NCBI RefSeq assembly: GCF_010730955.1
Contig: NZ_AP022577.1
Span: 4,836,001-4,900,000, forward strand
Direction of reading: 5' to 3'
Source of the DNA: Mycolicibacterium aubagnense
Lineage (GTDB): Bacteria > Actinomycetota > Actinomycetes > Mycobacteriales > Mycobacteriaceae
Length of the DNA stretch: 64,000 nucleotides
Shown in pieces: positions 26,113-33,899 of this stretch; the first letter of the stretch is position 1; every line of letters begins with the position of its first letter. Made by a program: the position numbers and the translations under genes. The notes beneath the pieces were generated by a model. It was not told where the DNA came from. It worked only from the letters and a program-made list of their open reading frames with translations, and did no database searches.

Positions 26113-27573
26113 TCAGGACGCCGCTGAATTACCGGTGCCCGAATCAGAGGTGTCGTCGCCAGTGCTGCCCGAGCCGTCGGTATCGCCAGCGCCACCGTCC
26201 GGAGAGGCTGCGGTGCCGTTGCTCGAAGGCGTTGACGGAGTCGAGGTTGTCGGAGCAGGTGGGGGTGCCTGCGCGACGTCCGGTGCATCGGCCGGCGGCA
26301 ACACCGGAAGGTGACTGCACAACAGCGCGATGACCTGCATACCCGGCCGCGAGTATGTCCACGTGCCGTTTGAGTCGGTCGGCGGCAGACCACCCGCGAG
26401 CGAGAACGGGCCGATAAACCCGTTGCCGCTCAGGGCTTCCTGGTCCTGGCCGCTCCATTGCACCGAGATGTTCAGGTTCTTCACCACGACGATGGAGGTG
26501 GGTAGCCCATAGACCAGAGGCGCCTGCCCCTCTGGCGCAGCGACATTCGGGGCGGGCAACAGCCCGCCGCGCGGCATGCCGGGCACACACCAATTCGGAT
26601 CGGCGAGGAACACGCCATCCCAGATCGAAATGCCTGCCGACGTGAACCCGATGGTCGCCGACATGTAGTCGAAAGTCACTGACATGCTCGACGTGGGCGG
26701 AGGGGGCGGGGGTGGGGGCAGCGGGGGTGCGGGAGGCGGCACGGGAAAAGGAAGCGGGCGACGAATCACCCAATCCCTGGCGACGGGACCTTGCCCGCTT
26801 ACCTGTACTGCCTCAGCGGCCAGCGCCGGATTCATCGACAACTTCGGCCTGAGTGAAACTGGTTCAGCGACAGCAACCTTCATCATCGTGGGATTGATCG
26901 TTGCTTCCGGCGTTGCGGTTACCGCGGAGGTTCGGGCCAGCAGGGGGGTGGCCATCGCCGGGCTCACCTCGTGCAGGTATGCCAGGCTCGGGAGTGGAGC
27001 TTGCTGCGCCTCAGCCGGTTTGATCGTCCACAGCGAGGGATTGAGCACCGGCGGAGCGATCGGTACGCGGCCTCCCGTCGAGGTGCCGCCCGCCGGAGTC
27101 GTCGGCGCCGACTGCACCTGGGTGGAGTCGAACACCGACCAATAACTCGTGTTGTCCAACGGCCAGTCATCGGGCACACAAGCCAACTCCGGAGAGACTC
27201 CCGGCGGGCTCAACACCGATTTCGCCATGGCGATTTCGGCGTCGAGTCGCTTCCAGGCGTCGCTGCCCGCCGCCGCTGTCGGTTGCGCAGCGGTGACCGC
27301 CAGACTGTAGATCTGGCTCGCCGAGCCGTAGTACAGATCCTTACCGTTCACCGAGTACTGCGTTGGCGACATCAGGTACGGCGCATCGAAATTCGGCAGC
27401 AGAAATGATGCCAACCGGGTCGGGTTGACCACGCCGTCCTGCACGATGTCGTCTGGCGTCGGCAATGCGAAGGGCAGGAAGACCAGCGAGATGTTCGGGT
27501 TGCCGCTGGCGAAGGCGTTGACGAAAACGTCGGTCACCTTCTGGCCGAGCGTCGCCAGGGTGTCGTCGGCCAC
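26113..27573 (-). CDS. Unknown protein B of low-complexity cluster
   Basis: 486 aa from GTG 27573, five bases after the stop of the upstream gene and with a GGGGAG site inside its end, so the two are coupled. An N-terminal helical region (about 1-130) holds ISLVFLPFALPTPDDIVQDG. A Pro-rich segment (about 275-310) leads into a C-terminal domain (about 315-430) with VTFDYMSATIGFTSAGISIW, GLPTSIVVVKNLNISVQWSG, GPFSLAGG and PGMQVIALLCSHLPVLPP, and then a Thr/Ser/Gly/Asp tail. The block pattern parallels the C-terminal part of the upstream protein, so the two share a domain. I do not recognise the family. No signal peptide. Confidence 0.7.
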   Translation of the reverse strand: MADDTLATLGQKVTDVFVNAFASGNPNISLVFLPFALPTPDDIVQDGVVNPTRLASFLLPNFDAPYLMSPTQYSVNGKDLYYGSASQIYSLAVTAAQPTAAAGSDAWKRLDAEIAMAKSVLSPPGVSPELACVPDDWPLDNTSYWSVFDSTQVQSAPTTPAGGTSTGGRVPIAPPVLNPSLWTIKPAEAQQAPLPSLAYLHEVSPAMATPLLARTSAVTATPEATINPTMMKVAVAEPVSLRPKLSMNPALAAEAVQVSGQGPVARDWVIRRPLPFPVPPPAPPLPPPPPPPPTSSMSVTFDYMSATIGFTSAGISIWDGVFLADPNWCVPGMPRGGLLPAPNVAAPEGQAPLVYGLPTSIVVVKNLNISVQWSGQDQEALSGNGFIGPFSLAGGLPPTDSNGTWTYSRPGMQVIALLCSHLPVLPPADAPDVAQAPPPAPTTSTPSTPSSNGTAASPDGGAGDTDGSGSTGDDTSDSGTGNSAAS

Positions 27574-27578
27574 GGTGC

Positions 27579-29372
27579 TCAGCTCCCCGGTGCCGCTGCG
27601 GCTCCCACAGCTGCTGCCGCGGCCGGCGCGGCACCACCTGCCATCGCCTGTGGCGAGTTGGTCGAGTTCTGCTTGGGTAGCGTCGGGTCGTCCATCAGCG
27701 GGGCTGCAGGCTGTATCTGGCCGATCCAGCCGGCGATCTGGGAACCCAGCAGCTGCAGTGTTCCGCCCTTCTTGCCGTCGGAGGTGAAGGTGAATCCCGA
27801 TGATGTCTGCTGCGACCCGAATGCGCCCGAGGACTGCTGATCCTGGTGCTGCGCTGAGGCGTTGGCGACGCAGAACATATAGCTGGCGGACACGGCGACC
27901 TGATTGGAGCTGGATTGTCCGGAGCTCTGGGCGGCCTGGTTCGCCTTGTTGAAGGCGTCCCCGAAATCGCCCCAGTCGTCGCAGGTGATGTTGACGTTCC
28001 GGATGATCAGGAACGCTTTGGGGACCATCGGCAAGAGAGCGGGGGTCTTGTCGCCGATCTGGTTGGCGACAGTGCCGTCGCTGATGCAGTTCGCCCGTTG
28101 TTTGACCATGTACCAACCCTTGATGTTGAACAGGTCACCCAGGAACCACGGCCGCTCGATGGTCGCGACGAAGTACTCGAACTGCACACTGGCCGAGCTC
28201 GAATTGTCTTCGTGGCTCGTCCAGTTGTACTGGTTCGCGTGACTGCCGGACGCGTTGTTCGCGTCGCTGTGGCTATCGGTCGTCGATGCGCCGAACCAGC
28301 CGATGTTGAACCCGCCGCTGCCGCTGTTGGACTGCGACTGCTGGTGTTGCCAATTGTCGGCGAACGAACCCGCGGCCGTGCCCGTCGTGGCGTCGTGGTG
28401 CTGGCTCGTGCCCGTGATCTTCTGCACGCCAAAGGAATCGTCGGCGTAGTCCCACCACGACGACGGGCTGATGTAGGACCACGGGACATTGGCCGAGATG
28501 CCGCCGGCCAGCTGGACCTGATAGGCGCCGTACATTTGTTTCGCCATCGCCGCCAGAGCGGTGACCGCGCCCTCGCCTTCGGTTGCGATGATGTCGAGAG
28601 CGTCTTGCACCTGCTGGCGACCCATGCTGTTGAAGTCGTTGAGTGCCGCAGTGACCTTGCTGGCGTAGCTTTCCGCCACGATCGGCCAGGACTGACCGGC
28701 GACCGGGTCGGCCATCGCCTGCGCATAAGCCTGGGCCTGTGCAGCGATGGCGTCGGTCCACGCCTGCTGATTGCGCCGGAACTGCGCGTACAGCGGCGTG
28801 TATCCGATGAAGTTGCCGTTCGAGTCCTTCAAGTAGAGCAGGTTCTGCGCTGCCGCAACGCGATTGAGCACGTCTTGCGCCGGCGGCGACTGATCAATGG
28901 GCTGCATGCCGGTGATGATCGTGTAGTACTCGACGCTCACGTCTCGATCGGGCCAGGCCGTCGCCACTCCGTTCTGCGTAACCTCCAGCATGTGATCGAC
29001 CAGTTGTGACGTGTTGAACGCCGCGTTTATCGACGCCTCCATTTGCGGATCGGGCGCCGCCGGCGGCGGGTACACCGATCCGGGCGGTCCCGCGGCCGGA
29101 GTCGACGAACTGGCCTGGGCAGGTGCGTTGAACGTGCCGTCATCGCCGAAGCTGGCCGCCGAATCCCCGCCGCCAGGCGTCCACGCGTGGGCGTAGTCCT
29201 TCGGATCGATCGGGTAGCCGGTCATCTGGTGCATATAGACGGCGGTGCCGAGCGGCTTGCCGTCGGGGCCGATTTGGCTTGAGGCAACCTGGTTTTCGAT
29301 CTGGTTCAGGGCATCAAGCAGGGCTTTGGTGATGCAGCCGACGTTGCCGATCTGCTGTACTCCGGAGGTCAT
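27579..29372 (-). CDS. Unknown protein A of low-complexity cluster
   Basis: 597 aa with a GAGGAG site. Residues 1-60 are a short folded head (GCITKALLDALNQIENQVASS), then a Pro/Ala linker. Residues about 115-300 are helical and hydrophilic. From about 390 comes a strand-rich domain with VQFEYFVATIERPWFLGDLF, GWYMVKQ, ALLPMVPKAFLIIRNVNITC, a Gln/Ser-rich insert, and GSQIAGWIGQIQPAAPLMDDP; two tandem GSGG/Ser-Asn runs interrupt it. The same order of blocks appears in the downstream protein. The family is unknown to me; a surface-binding or pore-associated role is a guess. Ends in an Ala-rich tail, no signal peptide. Confidence 0.7.
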   Translation of the reverse strand: MTSGVQQIGNVGCITKALLDALNQIENQVASSQIGPDGKPLGTAVYMHQMTGYPIDPKDYAHAWTPGGGDSAASFGDDGTFNAPAQASSSTPAAGPPGSVYPPPAAPDPQMEASINAAFNTSQLVDHMLEVTQNGVATAWPDRDVSVEYYTIITGMQPIDQSPPAQDVLNRVAAAQNLLYLKDSNGNFIGYTPLYAQFRRNQQAWTDAIAAQAQAYAQAMADPVAGQSWPIVAESYASKVTAALNDFNSMGRQQVQDALDIIATEGEGAVTALAAMAKQMYGAYQVQLAGGISANVPWSYISPSSWWDYADDSFGVQKITGTSQHHDATTGTAAGSFADNWQHQQSQSNSGSGGFNIGWFGASTTDSHSDANNASGSHANQYNWTSHEDNSSSASVQFEYFVATIERPWFLGDLFNIKGWYMVKQRANCISDGTVANQIGDKTPALLPMVPKAFLIIRNVNITCDDWGDFGDAFNKANQAAQSSGQSSSNQVAVSASYMFCVANASAQHQDQQSSGAFGSQQTSSGFTFTSDGKKGGTLQLLGSQIAGWIGQIQPAAPLMDDPTLPKQNSTNSPQAMAGGAAPAAAAAVGAAAAPGS

Positions 29373-29543
29373 GGGGTGCTCCTCATCTTGTGTGGTCTTG
29401 TGTGGTGTCGGTTTCTCAACCCGGCACTCCCGTCCGGGAGCACTCAGGTAGGTATGTGTTCAATTGCGTTGGGCGTCAGTGCTGATCGATGTGGTTCAGC
29501 CGCTGAGTATCGAAGTGTCGCTACCGGCGCGGCCGGCGGCGGG

Positions 29544-30743
29544 TTAGGACGTGGGCAGGCCCACTTTGGTGCAGTCGAACCAACCCCACAGCGTCCGGGC
29601 GTCATTCGTGAATTTCGTGCCCGAGATGGTGCGGGAGGTCAGGCGGCACGTCGTGCCGTCGGGAGCGCCGCCACCTTCAGCCGTCTGCCAACTCCCATCG
29701 GAGTTCTGACTGACGAAGATCCCTGTGTGGCCGTCGTTACTGGTCTGGCTGGAGGCGAGGTAGAAGTAGTCCCCTGGGTTCGGTTTCGCGCCGGCGGAGG
29801 CCTTCACAAAAGCGGGGCTCGCCAAGCTGACGTTGCCGAGGCTGACGAACATTCCGGTTCCCGGTTTGTACGGACCGACCGCGGGCGCGCCGCACCATTC
29901 TCTGACGGCACGAACGAACATGGCGCAGCTGGTTTTCACACCGGTCAGCGCCTGGGCGGCCTGTTGGGTCTTCTCCTGGTTGCAGGCTATGAAGTCGCGG
30001 TAGAAGTCGCTTCGCTGCGTCTGGCCCATCGGTCCGGCGCTCAGAGCCTGATTGCAGCACCGCACAATTCGGGCTCCTACAGATTCGCCGGGGTTGGATT
30101 TGAAGGTGAACAAGGTGGCGATGTAGTTGCCCGAAGTCGACGGCTGGCTTCCCGAACCGCCGGTGCTCGAACCGGACTTGCCTGAGCCCGAACCTGTGCC
30201 GGGACCCGAACTCGAACTCGAACTCGAGCCCGAACCTGTGCCGGGACCCGAACTCGAACTCGAACTCGAGCCCGAACCTGTGCCGGGACCCGAAGTCGAA
30301 CCTGAGCCGGAACCAGAGTCGGTACCACTTGGGTCGGTGCCACCAGTAGAGCCGTCAGTGCCACCTTGGTCGCTGCTGCTGCCCGGGCCGGCGTTGTCGG
30401 TGGGGTCGGCACCGCCTGGGTCGGTGCCGCCGGTGGAGTTGTCGGTGCTGTCGCTTGGATCCGCGCTGCCGCTGGGGTTCTCAGTGCTGCCCGAATCGGT
30501 GCCACCTGAGTCGGTGCTGCTGCTGGGGTCGGTACCGGTTGAGTCGGTGCCGCCGCTGGGGCTGTCTGCGCCGCCGCCCTGGTCGGAGCCGGCACTGGGG
30601 TCTTCGGTGCTGTTGCTCGGATCTGTGCCGCTGCTCGAGCTGTCGGTGCCACTCGGTTCCGTGCCCGTAGTTGGGTCGGTGCCATCCGAGCCGCTGGTAT
30701 CTGCGGCAGTCGTGTCGACGGTGTCGGTATCTGTGTCGGTCAC
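29544..30743 (-). CDS. CHAP/NlpC-like cysteine peptidase with long low-complexity head
   Basis: 399 aa from GTG 30743, GAGGTGA site. Residues 1-205 are nearly pure T, D, S, G, P and E, with two 14-residue repeats. The folded part (about 206-399) looks like a papain-fold amidase: Cys273 in TSCAMFVRAVREWCG and His339 in NDGHTGIFVSQNSDG, with PGDYFYLASS between them, the order C...PGD...GH of CHAP/NlpC-P60 enzymes. Those cut peptidoglycan stems. It has no signal peptide. The same cluster holds a GH24 lysozyme, so the cluster carries both a glycan and a peptide hydrolase. Confidence 0.7.
   Translation of the reverse strand: MTDTDTDTVDTTAADTSGSDGTDPTTGTEPSGTDSSSSGTDPSNSTEDPSAGSDQGGGADSPSGGTDSTGTDPSSSTDSGGTDSGSTENPSGSADPSDSTDNSTGGTDPGGADPTDNAGPGSSSDQGGTDGSTGGTDPSGTDSGSGSGSTSGPGTGSGSSSSSSSGPGTGSGSSSSSSSGPGTGSGSGKSGSSTGGSGSQPSTSGNYIATLFTFKSNPGESVGARIVRCCNQALSAGPMGQTQRSDFYRDFIACNQEKTQQAAQALTGVKTSCAMFVRAVREWCGAPAVGPYKPGTGMFVSLGNVSLASPAFVKASAGAKPNPGDYFYLASSQTSNDGHTGIFVSQNSDGSWQTAEGGGAPDGTTCRLTSRTISGTKFTNDARTLWGWFDCTKVGLPTS
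30196..30279. repeat. Tandem 42-bp repeats in CHAP-like gene
   Basis: Two exact 42-base units plus a partial third, starting at 30196, 30238 and 30280. On the minus strand they encode a 14-residue unit made of SGPGTGSG plus a Ser run, inside the low-complexity head. Confidence 0.85.
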
Positions 30744-31480
30744 TTTAAATCACCTCGTTGTCAAAGGATTTCGACGGTCAACCAATTGGGCATCCACGGC
30801 GACGTCTGGTGCAACGGCCCGGTCCGATGAGCGGACCGGGCCGCAGGCATCCGGGTCCTGTTTGCGAAACGCAACCGGCGACGCGGCCGGCCGGCATCCG
30901 GTTGGGATATCAAAAATGGGGTGGTGGGTCCGCTCAACGGACCGAGGTCTTGCTTGAGATCCGCCAAGTGAGTTGTGATTCATGCATATTCGGGCTCACC
31001 CGATTCATCCGTCTGGTCACGAGAGTCATTGGGAGACAACATGTCAAGGCGGATTGATTCCGACCGGGCCGCTGCTGCTCGCGAGACAATCGGACGAGGA
31101 TGTTTTGAAAGATCCCCGCGTGGATGTGTGCAGTCCCGTTTGTCGAGACGCAACGAAGATTGACCTGTAGGCGTTCTAGCCTACCGAGATGGACGGCCGC
31201 TGGGGGCTGGGCAGCCAGGCAATTCCAACGCTCTCCACAGGTCAGGCGACGGGTCGAAGTTCAAATCCGGAAATGGTGAAAGCATTTGCGCCGGAGAAGA
31301 ATTGGACCCGTGACCGGCAACCTGATACGAGGGGCTGCACTGTCCATCCGTGCTGCCCGCGCCGAGATCCGCTCGATGGTCCATCGGTCATGCTCGCGGT
31401 TGTCGTAGGTGCGCCGGCCGCAGCTCAAGGTGTGTCGCGGAGCCGAGCCCGTGTGTCGTGATCACCCGGTCGGCCTCCAC
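30744..31480. other. Gap with a strong hairpin, no supported gene
   Basis: 737 bases between the CHAP-like start and the end of the Thr-rich gene. CGGCCCGGTCC (30815-30825) and GGACCGGGCCG (30833-30843) form an 11-bp hairpin 72 bases upstream of the CHAP-like start, which could be a leader structure or a terminator for the upstream Thr-rich gene. No open frame in this gap shows a credible protein. Confidence 0.6.
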
Positions 31481-32425
31481 TCACACTGCGTGTTCGAAGG
31501 GGTTGTTGTCGGCCCCGGGCCCACCGCTATCCCCGTCGCCGGCCCCGGCCCCAGACCCGGACCCTTCGCCCTCGCCTTCGCCGGACCCTTCGCCTTCGCC
31601 CTCGCCGGACCCTTCGCCAGACCCTTCGCCCTCGCCCTCGCCGGACCCTTCGCCTGTGCCGTCCCCACTGCCTGACCCGTCGCCGTCCCCATCGCCACCC
31701 CCGCCGCTATCGATATCGGCGGGTGTGACGGGACCGCGCGGGCCGTAAGTGCCTGAATCGTCGGTCGGTTCGCCATCGGTGGAGGCGTCGTTGCCCTCCC
31801 CGTCATCGGTTTCTTGGGTGGGGTCGTCCGTGGTGTGACCGTCAGTGGGTGCCGATGTGGTTGGTTTGGGCTCCCAACTCCCGTCGCGAGCCATCCATAC
31901 CGTCTGATCGGTCGAGTCGGTCAGTTTGCCGTTTTCGTCGTACTCGTCAGTGTGCTGACGCGCGTCGTTAACGCCGCCAGCGGCGTCGGACCAGACCGTC
32001 GTAACCGCCCTGATCGTTCCGCCCGGATATGTCGTGGTTACCGTCTCGGTGTTGGTGTCGGTCTCCGGGTCCCAGATCGTCTGCCCCTGCTCCGTCGTCG
32101 ATGGGCCGTCGGCCGGGGTCAAGGTGGTCGTCCAGTTCGAGGTATGGGCGTATTGCTCCAGCACCGTGTGGCTACTCGAATCAATCGTGACGGTGGTGTC
32201 TTTCGATTCAATATGTTTGGTGCTGTCAGTGGTTGTTGTCGTTACACCGCGCCCGGATGTCTCGTGCACGATGTCGGTATCCGTCACCGTGGAACCGTTT
32301 TTGTATTGGATCCGAGTACTGGTCTGCACACCGCCGTCGGGCAGGTAGGTGATCTGCCGCTGCGCGCCGATGATGGCGTGATCAGGATCCGGCACTTGGA
32401 TCGGCTGCCATGCGTTGCCGCTCAT
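31481..32425 (-). CDS. Thr-rich repeat protein with Gly/Glu/Ser tail
   Basis: 314 aa with an AAGGA site. Residues 1-200 are an alternating Thr/Asp/Ser-rich sequence of short strands (TTTTDSTKHIESKDTTVTI, WTTTLTPADGPSTTEQG, TETVTTTYPGGTIRAVTTVW) that looks like a beta-solenoid or RHS-like repeat region. Residues about 200-300 are acidic low complexity with many GSGEGEGE units. No signal peptide or catalytic motif. First gene of the leftward low-complexity cluster. The strongly acidic, Gly-rich tail recalls RTX-like or adhesive regions, but no GGxGxDxxx calcium-binding repeats are present. Confidence 0.65.
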   Translation of the reverse strand: MSGNAWQPIQVPDPDHAIIGAQRQITYLPDGGVQTSTRIQYKNGSTVTDTDIVHETSGRGVTTTTTDSTKHIESKDTTVTIDSSSHTVLEQYAHTSNWTTTLTPADGPSTTEQGQTIWDPETDTNTETVTTTYPGGTIRAVTTVWSDAAGGVNDARQHTDEYDENGKLTDSTDQTVWMARDGSWEPKPTTSAPTDGHTTDDPTQETDDGEGNDASTDGEPTDDSGTYGPRGPVTPADIDSGGGGDGDGDGSGSGDGTGEGSGEGEGEGSGEGSGEGEGEGSGEGEGEGSGSGAGAGDGDSGGPGADNNPFEHAV

Positions 32426-33365
32426 GAGCGGTCCTTCAGGATGCCCGCCGACAGATGAATATGCGCCGATATTGGTTCACGCATGCCGAAGCCCCTTGCA
32501 TCGTGGCGATACCGTGAATGTACATCTATGTGCGGGAAGACGGAGTTTCGTACAAGCGAATTGACAGGAAAGTCAACGTGGTCTCACCCCGATCGCCTGT
32601 CATGCATTTCAGTGCGCCGCATGCGATGCCCTTTCGCCGCGAGGCCAAATGCATCCACGCTGCGGATTGATCCTGCGAGGGCGGTGAGCAAGCCAAGGTC
32701 GGTGTACTGCCGCGGCACACCGTCGCGCTCCTGATCACCCGGATCTTCGAGCGCGGCCTCTGCCCGGCTCTCTCGCGCAGCAGGATTGCGACGAGGACGG
32801 AGCTCATGCCCGGGATCGCGTCGCGGCTGACGCATTCGTAGCCATGCGCGCTCAGGGACGCAGGCGTAGCAGCCATCCAATTCCGTTGCCGCACTATTCA
32901 ATTAGTCCGCAACACCGTCGTGTTAGACGCAATGTTCATCGCTGTACCCCGACAATTGGCCCGTCGCCGACGGCGCCGCCGTACTCCGCTTCGGGCGGAC
33001 CGACCTTAAGTGTGAGGGGGCGAGATCACCGGGCAGCGCATGACTCGCATACCAGCCGCCGATCTCCTCGTTCGGCGTACGTTGACCTGCGCGTTTGCGA
33101 CGAAGATTAACCAGCTCTCGCGACACGCCCGAATCTTGTCAAAGTAGCCAGGCGTGTCTTGTCAATCTGCGCGGCATCTCGACATCGTCGTCATCGAGAT
33201 GCCGCCGGCCGCGTGATCTTCTGGGGTTCCTTGCGGTCAGTTGGCGGCTCATAATCATCAGATACCGGGTTTGATCTGCGCCTCAAGAATTCGCCAAGAC
33301 ATCTGAAGCACCCTCTATCCAGCCCAGCCCACGACGGGCTGACGACACCGAAGGGAATCAATGAG
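32426..33365. other. Long non-coding gap between divergent clusters
   Basis: 940 bases between the leftward low-complexity cluster and the rightward peptide-export cluster. Open frames in it are short, differ in style from the neighbours and have no ribosome site. The right part holds the hairpin at 33171-33205 and must hold the promoter for the peptide genes. Confidence 0.6.
33171..33205. terminator. Strong hairpin upstream of peptide genes
   Basis: GCGGCATCTCGA and TCGAGATGCCGC form a 12-bp perfect stem with an 11-base loop, about 160 bases before the first peptide start. It is preceded by TCTTGTCAATCTGCG, which also precedes the hairpin at 53665. It may insulate the two clusters or be a regulatory leader. 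Confidence 0.5.
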
Positions 33366-33545
33366 ATGAGCGGCAACGAACAACAACAGCAGACGGCAGC
33401 CGACGCGAGCAACGATCGCACGAATCAGGGCGACAGTATTGGGGATCTGGCGCCCAGCCACGAGGAGTCGGTCGGCGTGAAGGGTGGGGGGCTACAAGTG
33501 GGCACGTGGCATGGCAGCGGCGGCGGCGCCGGAAAGGGCCAGTAG
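33366..33545 (+). CDS. Double-glycine leader peptide 1 (secreted peptide precursor)
   Basis: 59 aa, ATG 33366 with GAAGGG 10 bases upstream. The N-terminal leader is hydrophilic and Gln/Asn/Asp-rich and contains IGDLAPSHEESVGVKGG (25-41), which parallels the second peptide's IEDLAPADADAVKGG. Cleavage after the Gly-Gly pair by the downstream C39 peptidase would release an 18-residue Gly-rich core starting GLQVGTWHGSGGG and ending KGQ. The core has no Cys, so a modified or linear peptide is expected. Role (bacteriocin, signal or other) is inferred from the system, not shown. It lies 49 bases before the second precursor. Confidence 0.75.
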   Translation: MSGNEQQQQTAADASNDRTNQGDSIGDLAPSHEESVGVKGGGLQVGTWHGSGGGAGKGQ

Positions 33546-33594
33546 CTGCTGTCGGTGCAGCCAGTCCGGAATGTTAGCGAAAGGAATCAAGGAA

Positions 33595-33741
33595 ATGATG
33601 TCCAGCTCTGAGAGCGATCCGTCGGCGACAGCCGCTGAGGTCGACACAATCGAAGATTTGGCGCCGGCCGATGCGGATGCGGTGAAGGGCGGATTCAATC
33701 CGCAACCTGAACCACCGGGAAAGCCTGCGTCGCACCAATAG
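33595..33741 (+). CDS. Double-glycine leader peptide 2 with FNPQPEPPG core
   Basis: 48 aa from ATG 33595 (or the adjoining ATG 33598), with AAAGGA and AAGGA sites. Leader IEDLAPADADAVKGG (19-33) ends in Gly-Gly and is very close in pattern to peptide 1. The predicted 15-residue core FNPQPEPPGKPASHQ is Pro-rich. Small peptides with a VKGG-FNPQPxPPG junction occur in many unrelated bacteria, so this is a recurring type rather than a local oddity. The bases before both peptide genes are alike (GAA-GGAATCAA-GA then ATGA), suggesting duplication. It is followed by a hairpin and then the cyclase gene. Confidence 0.85.
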   Translation: MMSSSESDPSATAAEVDTIEDLAPADADAVKGGFNPQPEPPGKPASHQ

Positions 33742-33768
33742 ATGTAAAGGGTCCGGGTATTTGATTCA

Positions 33769-33803
33769 GCGGCCACCGCTCGCGGGTGCCCGGCGGTGGC
33801 CGC
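33769..33803. terminator. Hairpin between peptide genes and cyclase
   Basis: GCGGCCACCGC and GCGGTGGCCGC form an 11-bp stem with a 13-base loop, 27 bases after the second peptide stop. As a partial terminator it would make the peptide transcripts more abundant than the export genes. Confidence 0.6.
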
Positions 33804-33883
33804 CTGACCGGGGGTCTCAGTTCACGGAAACTGCCAGCTTGCTGTGGAGAACATGTGTTGCTGGCTCGACCCGCCCAGGAACT

Positions 33884-33899
33884 CTAGATTTAATCGGTG
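33884..33899 (+). promoter_or_regulatory. Possible -10 element and leaderless start for cyclase gene
   Basis: TAGATT at 33885-33890 lies 6 bases before the GTG at 33897, a spacing compatible with a leaderless transcript starting at the GTG. No clear -35 is present, and no ribosome site precedes the GTG. Confidence 0.3.

Noticed and set aside
27915..29009. A 364-codon + strand frame
   Set aside because: Antisense to the unknown protein A gene, which has a good ribosome site and coupled downstream gene.
31240..31300. A GTTCAAATC segment that looks like a tRNA T-loop
   Set aside because: Flanking bases do not form a T stem, acceptor stem or anticodon arm.
32526..32901. Two overlapping - strand frames in the long gap
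   Set aside because: No domain, no ribosome site and composition unlike neighbours; may be chance or decayed DNA.
33191..33421. A - strand frame with a signal-like Cys run, antisense to peptide 1
   Set aside because: It overlaps the hairpin and peptide 1; no ribosome site, and the Cys run is a reverse reading of CAG/CAA codons.
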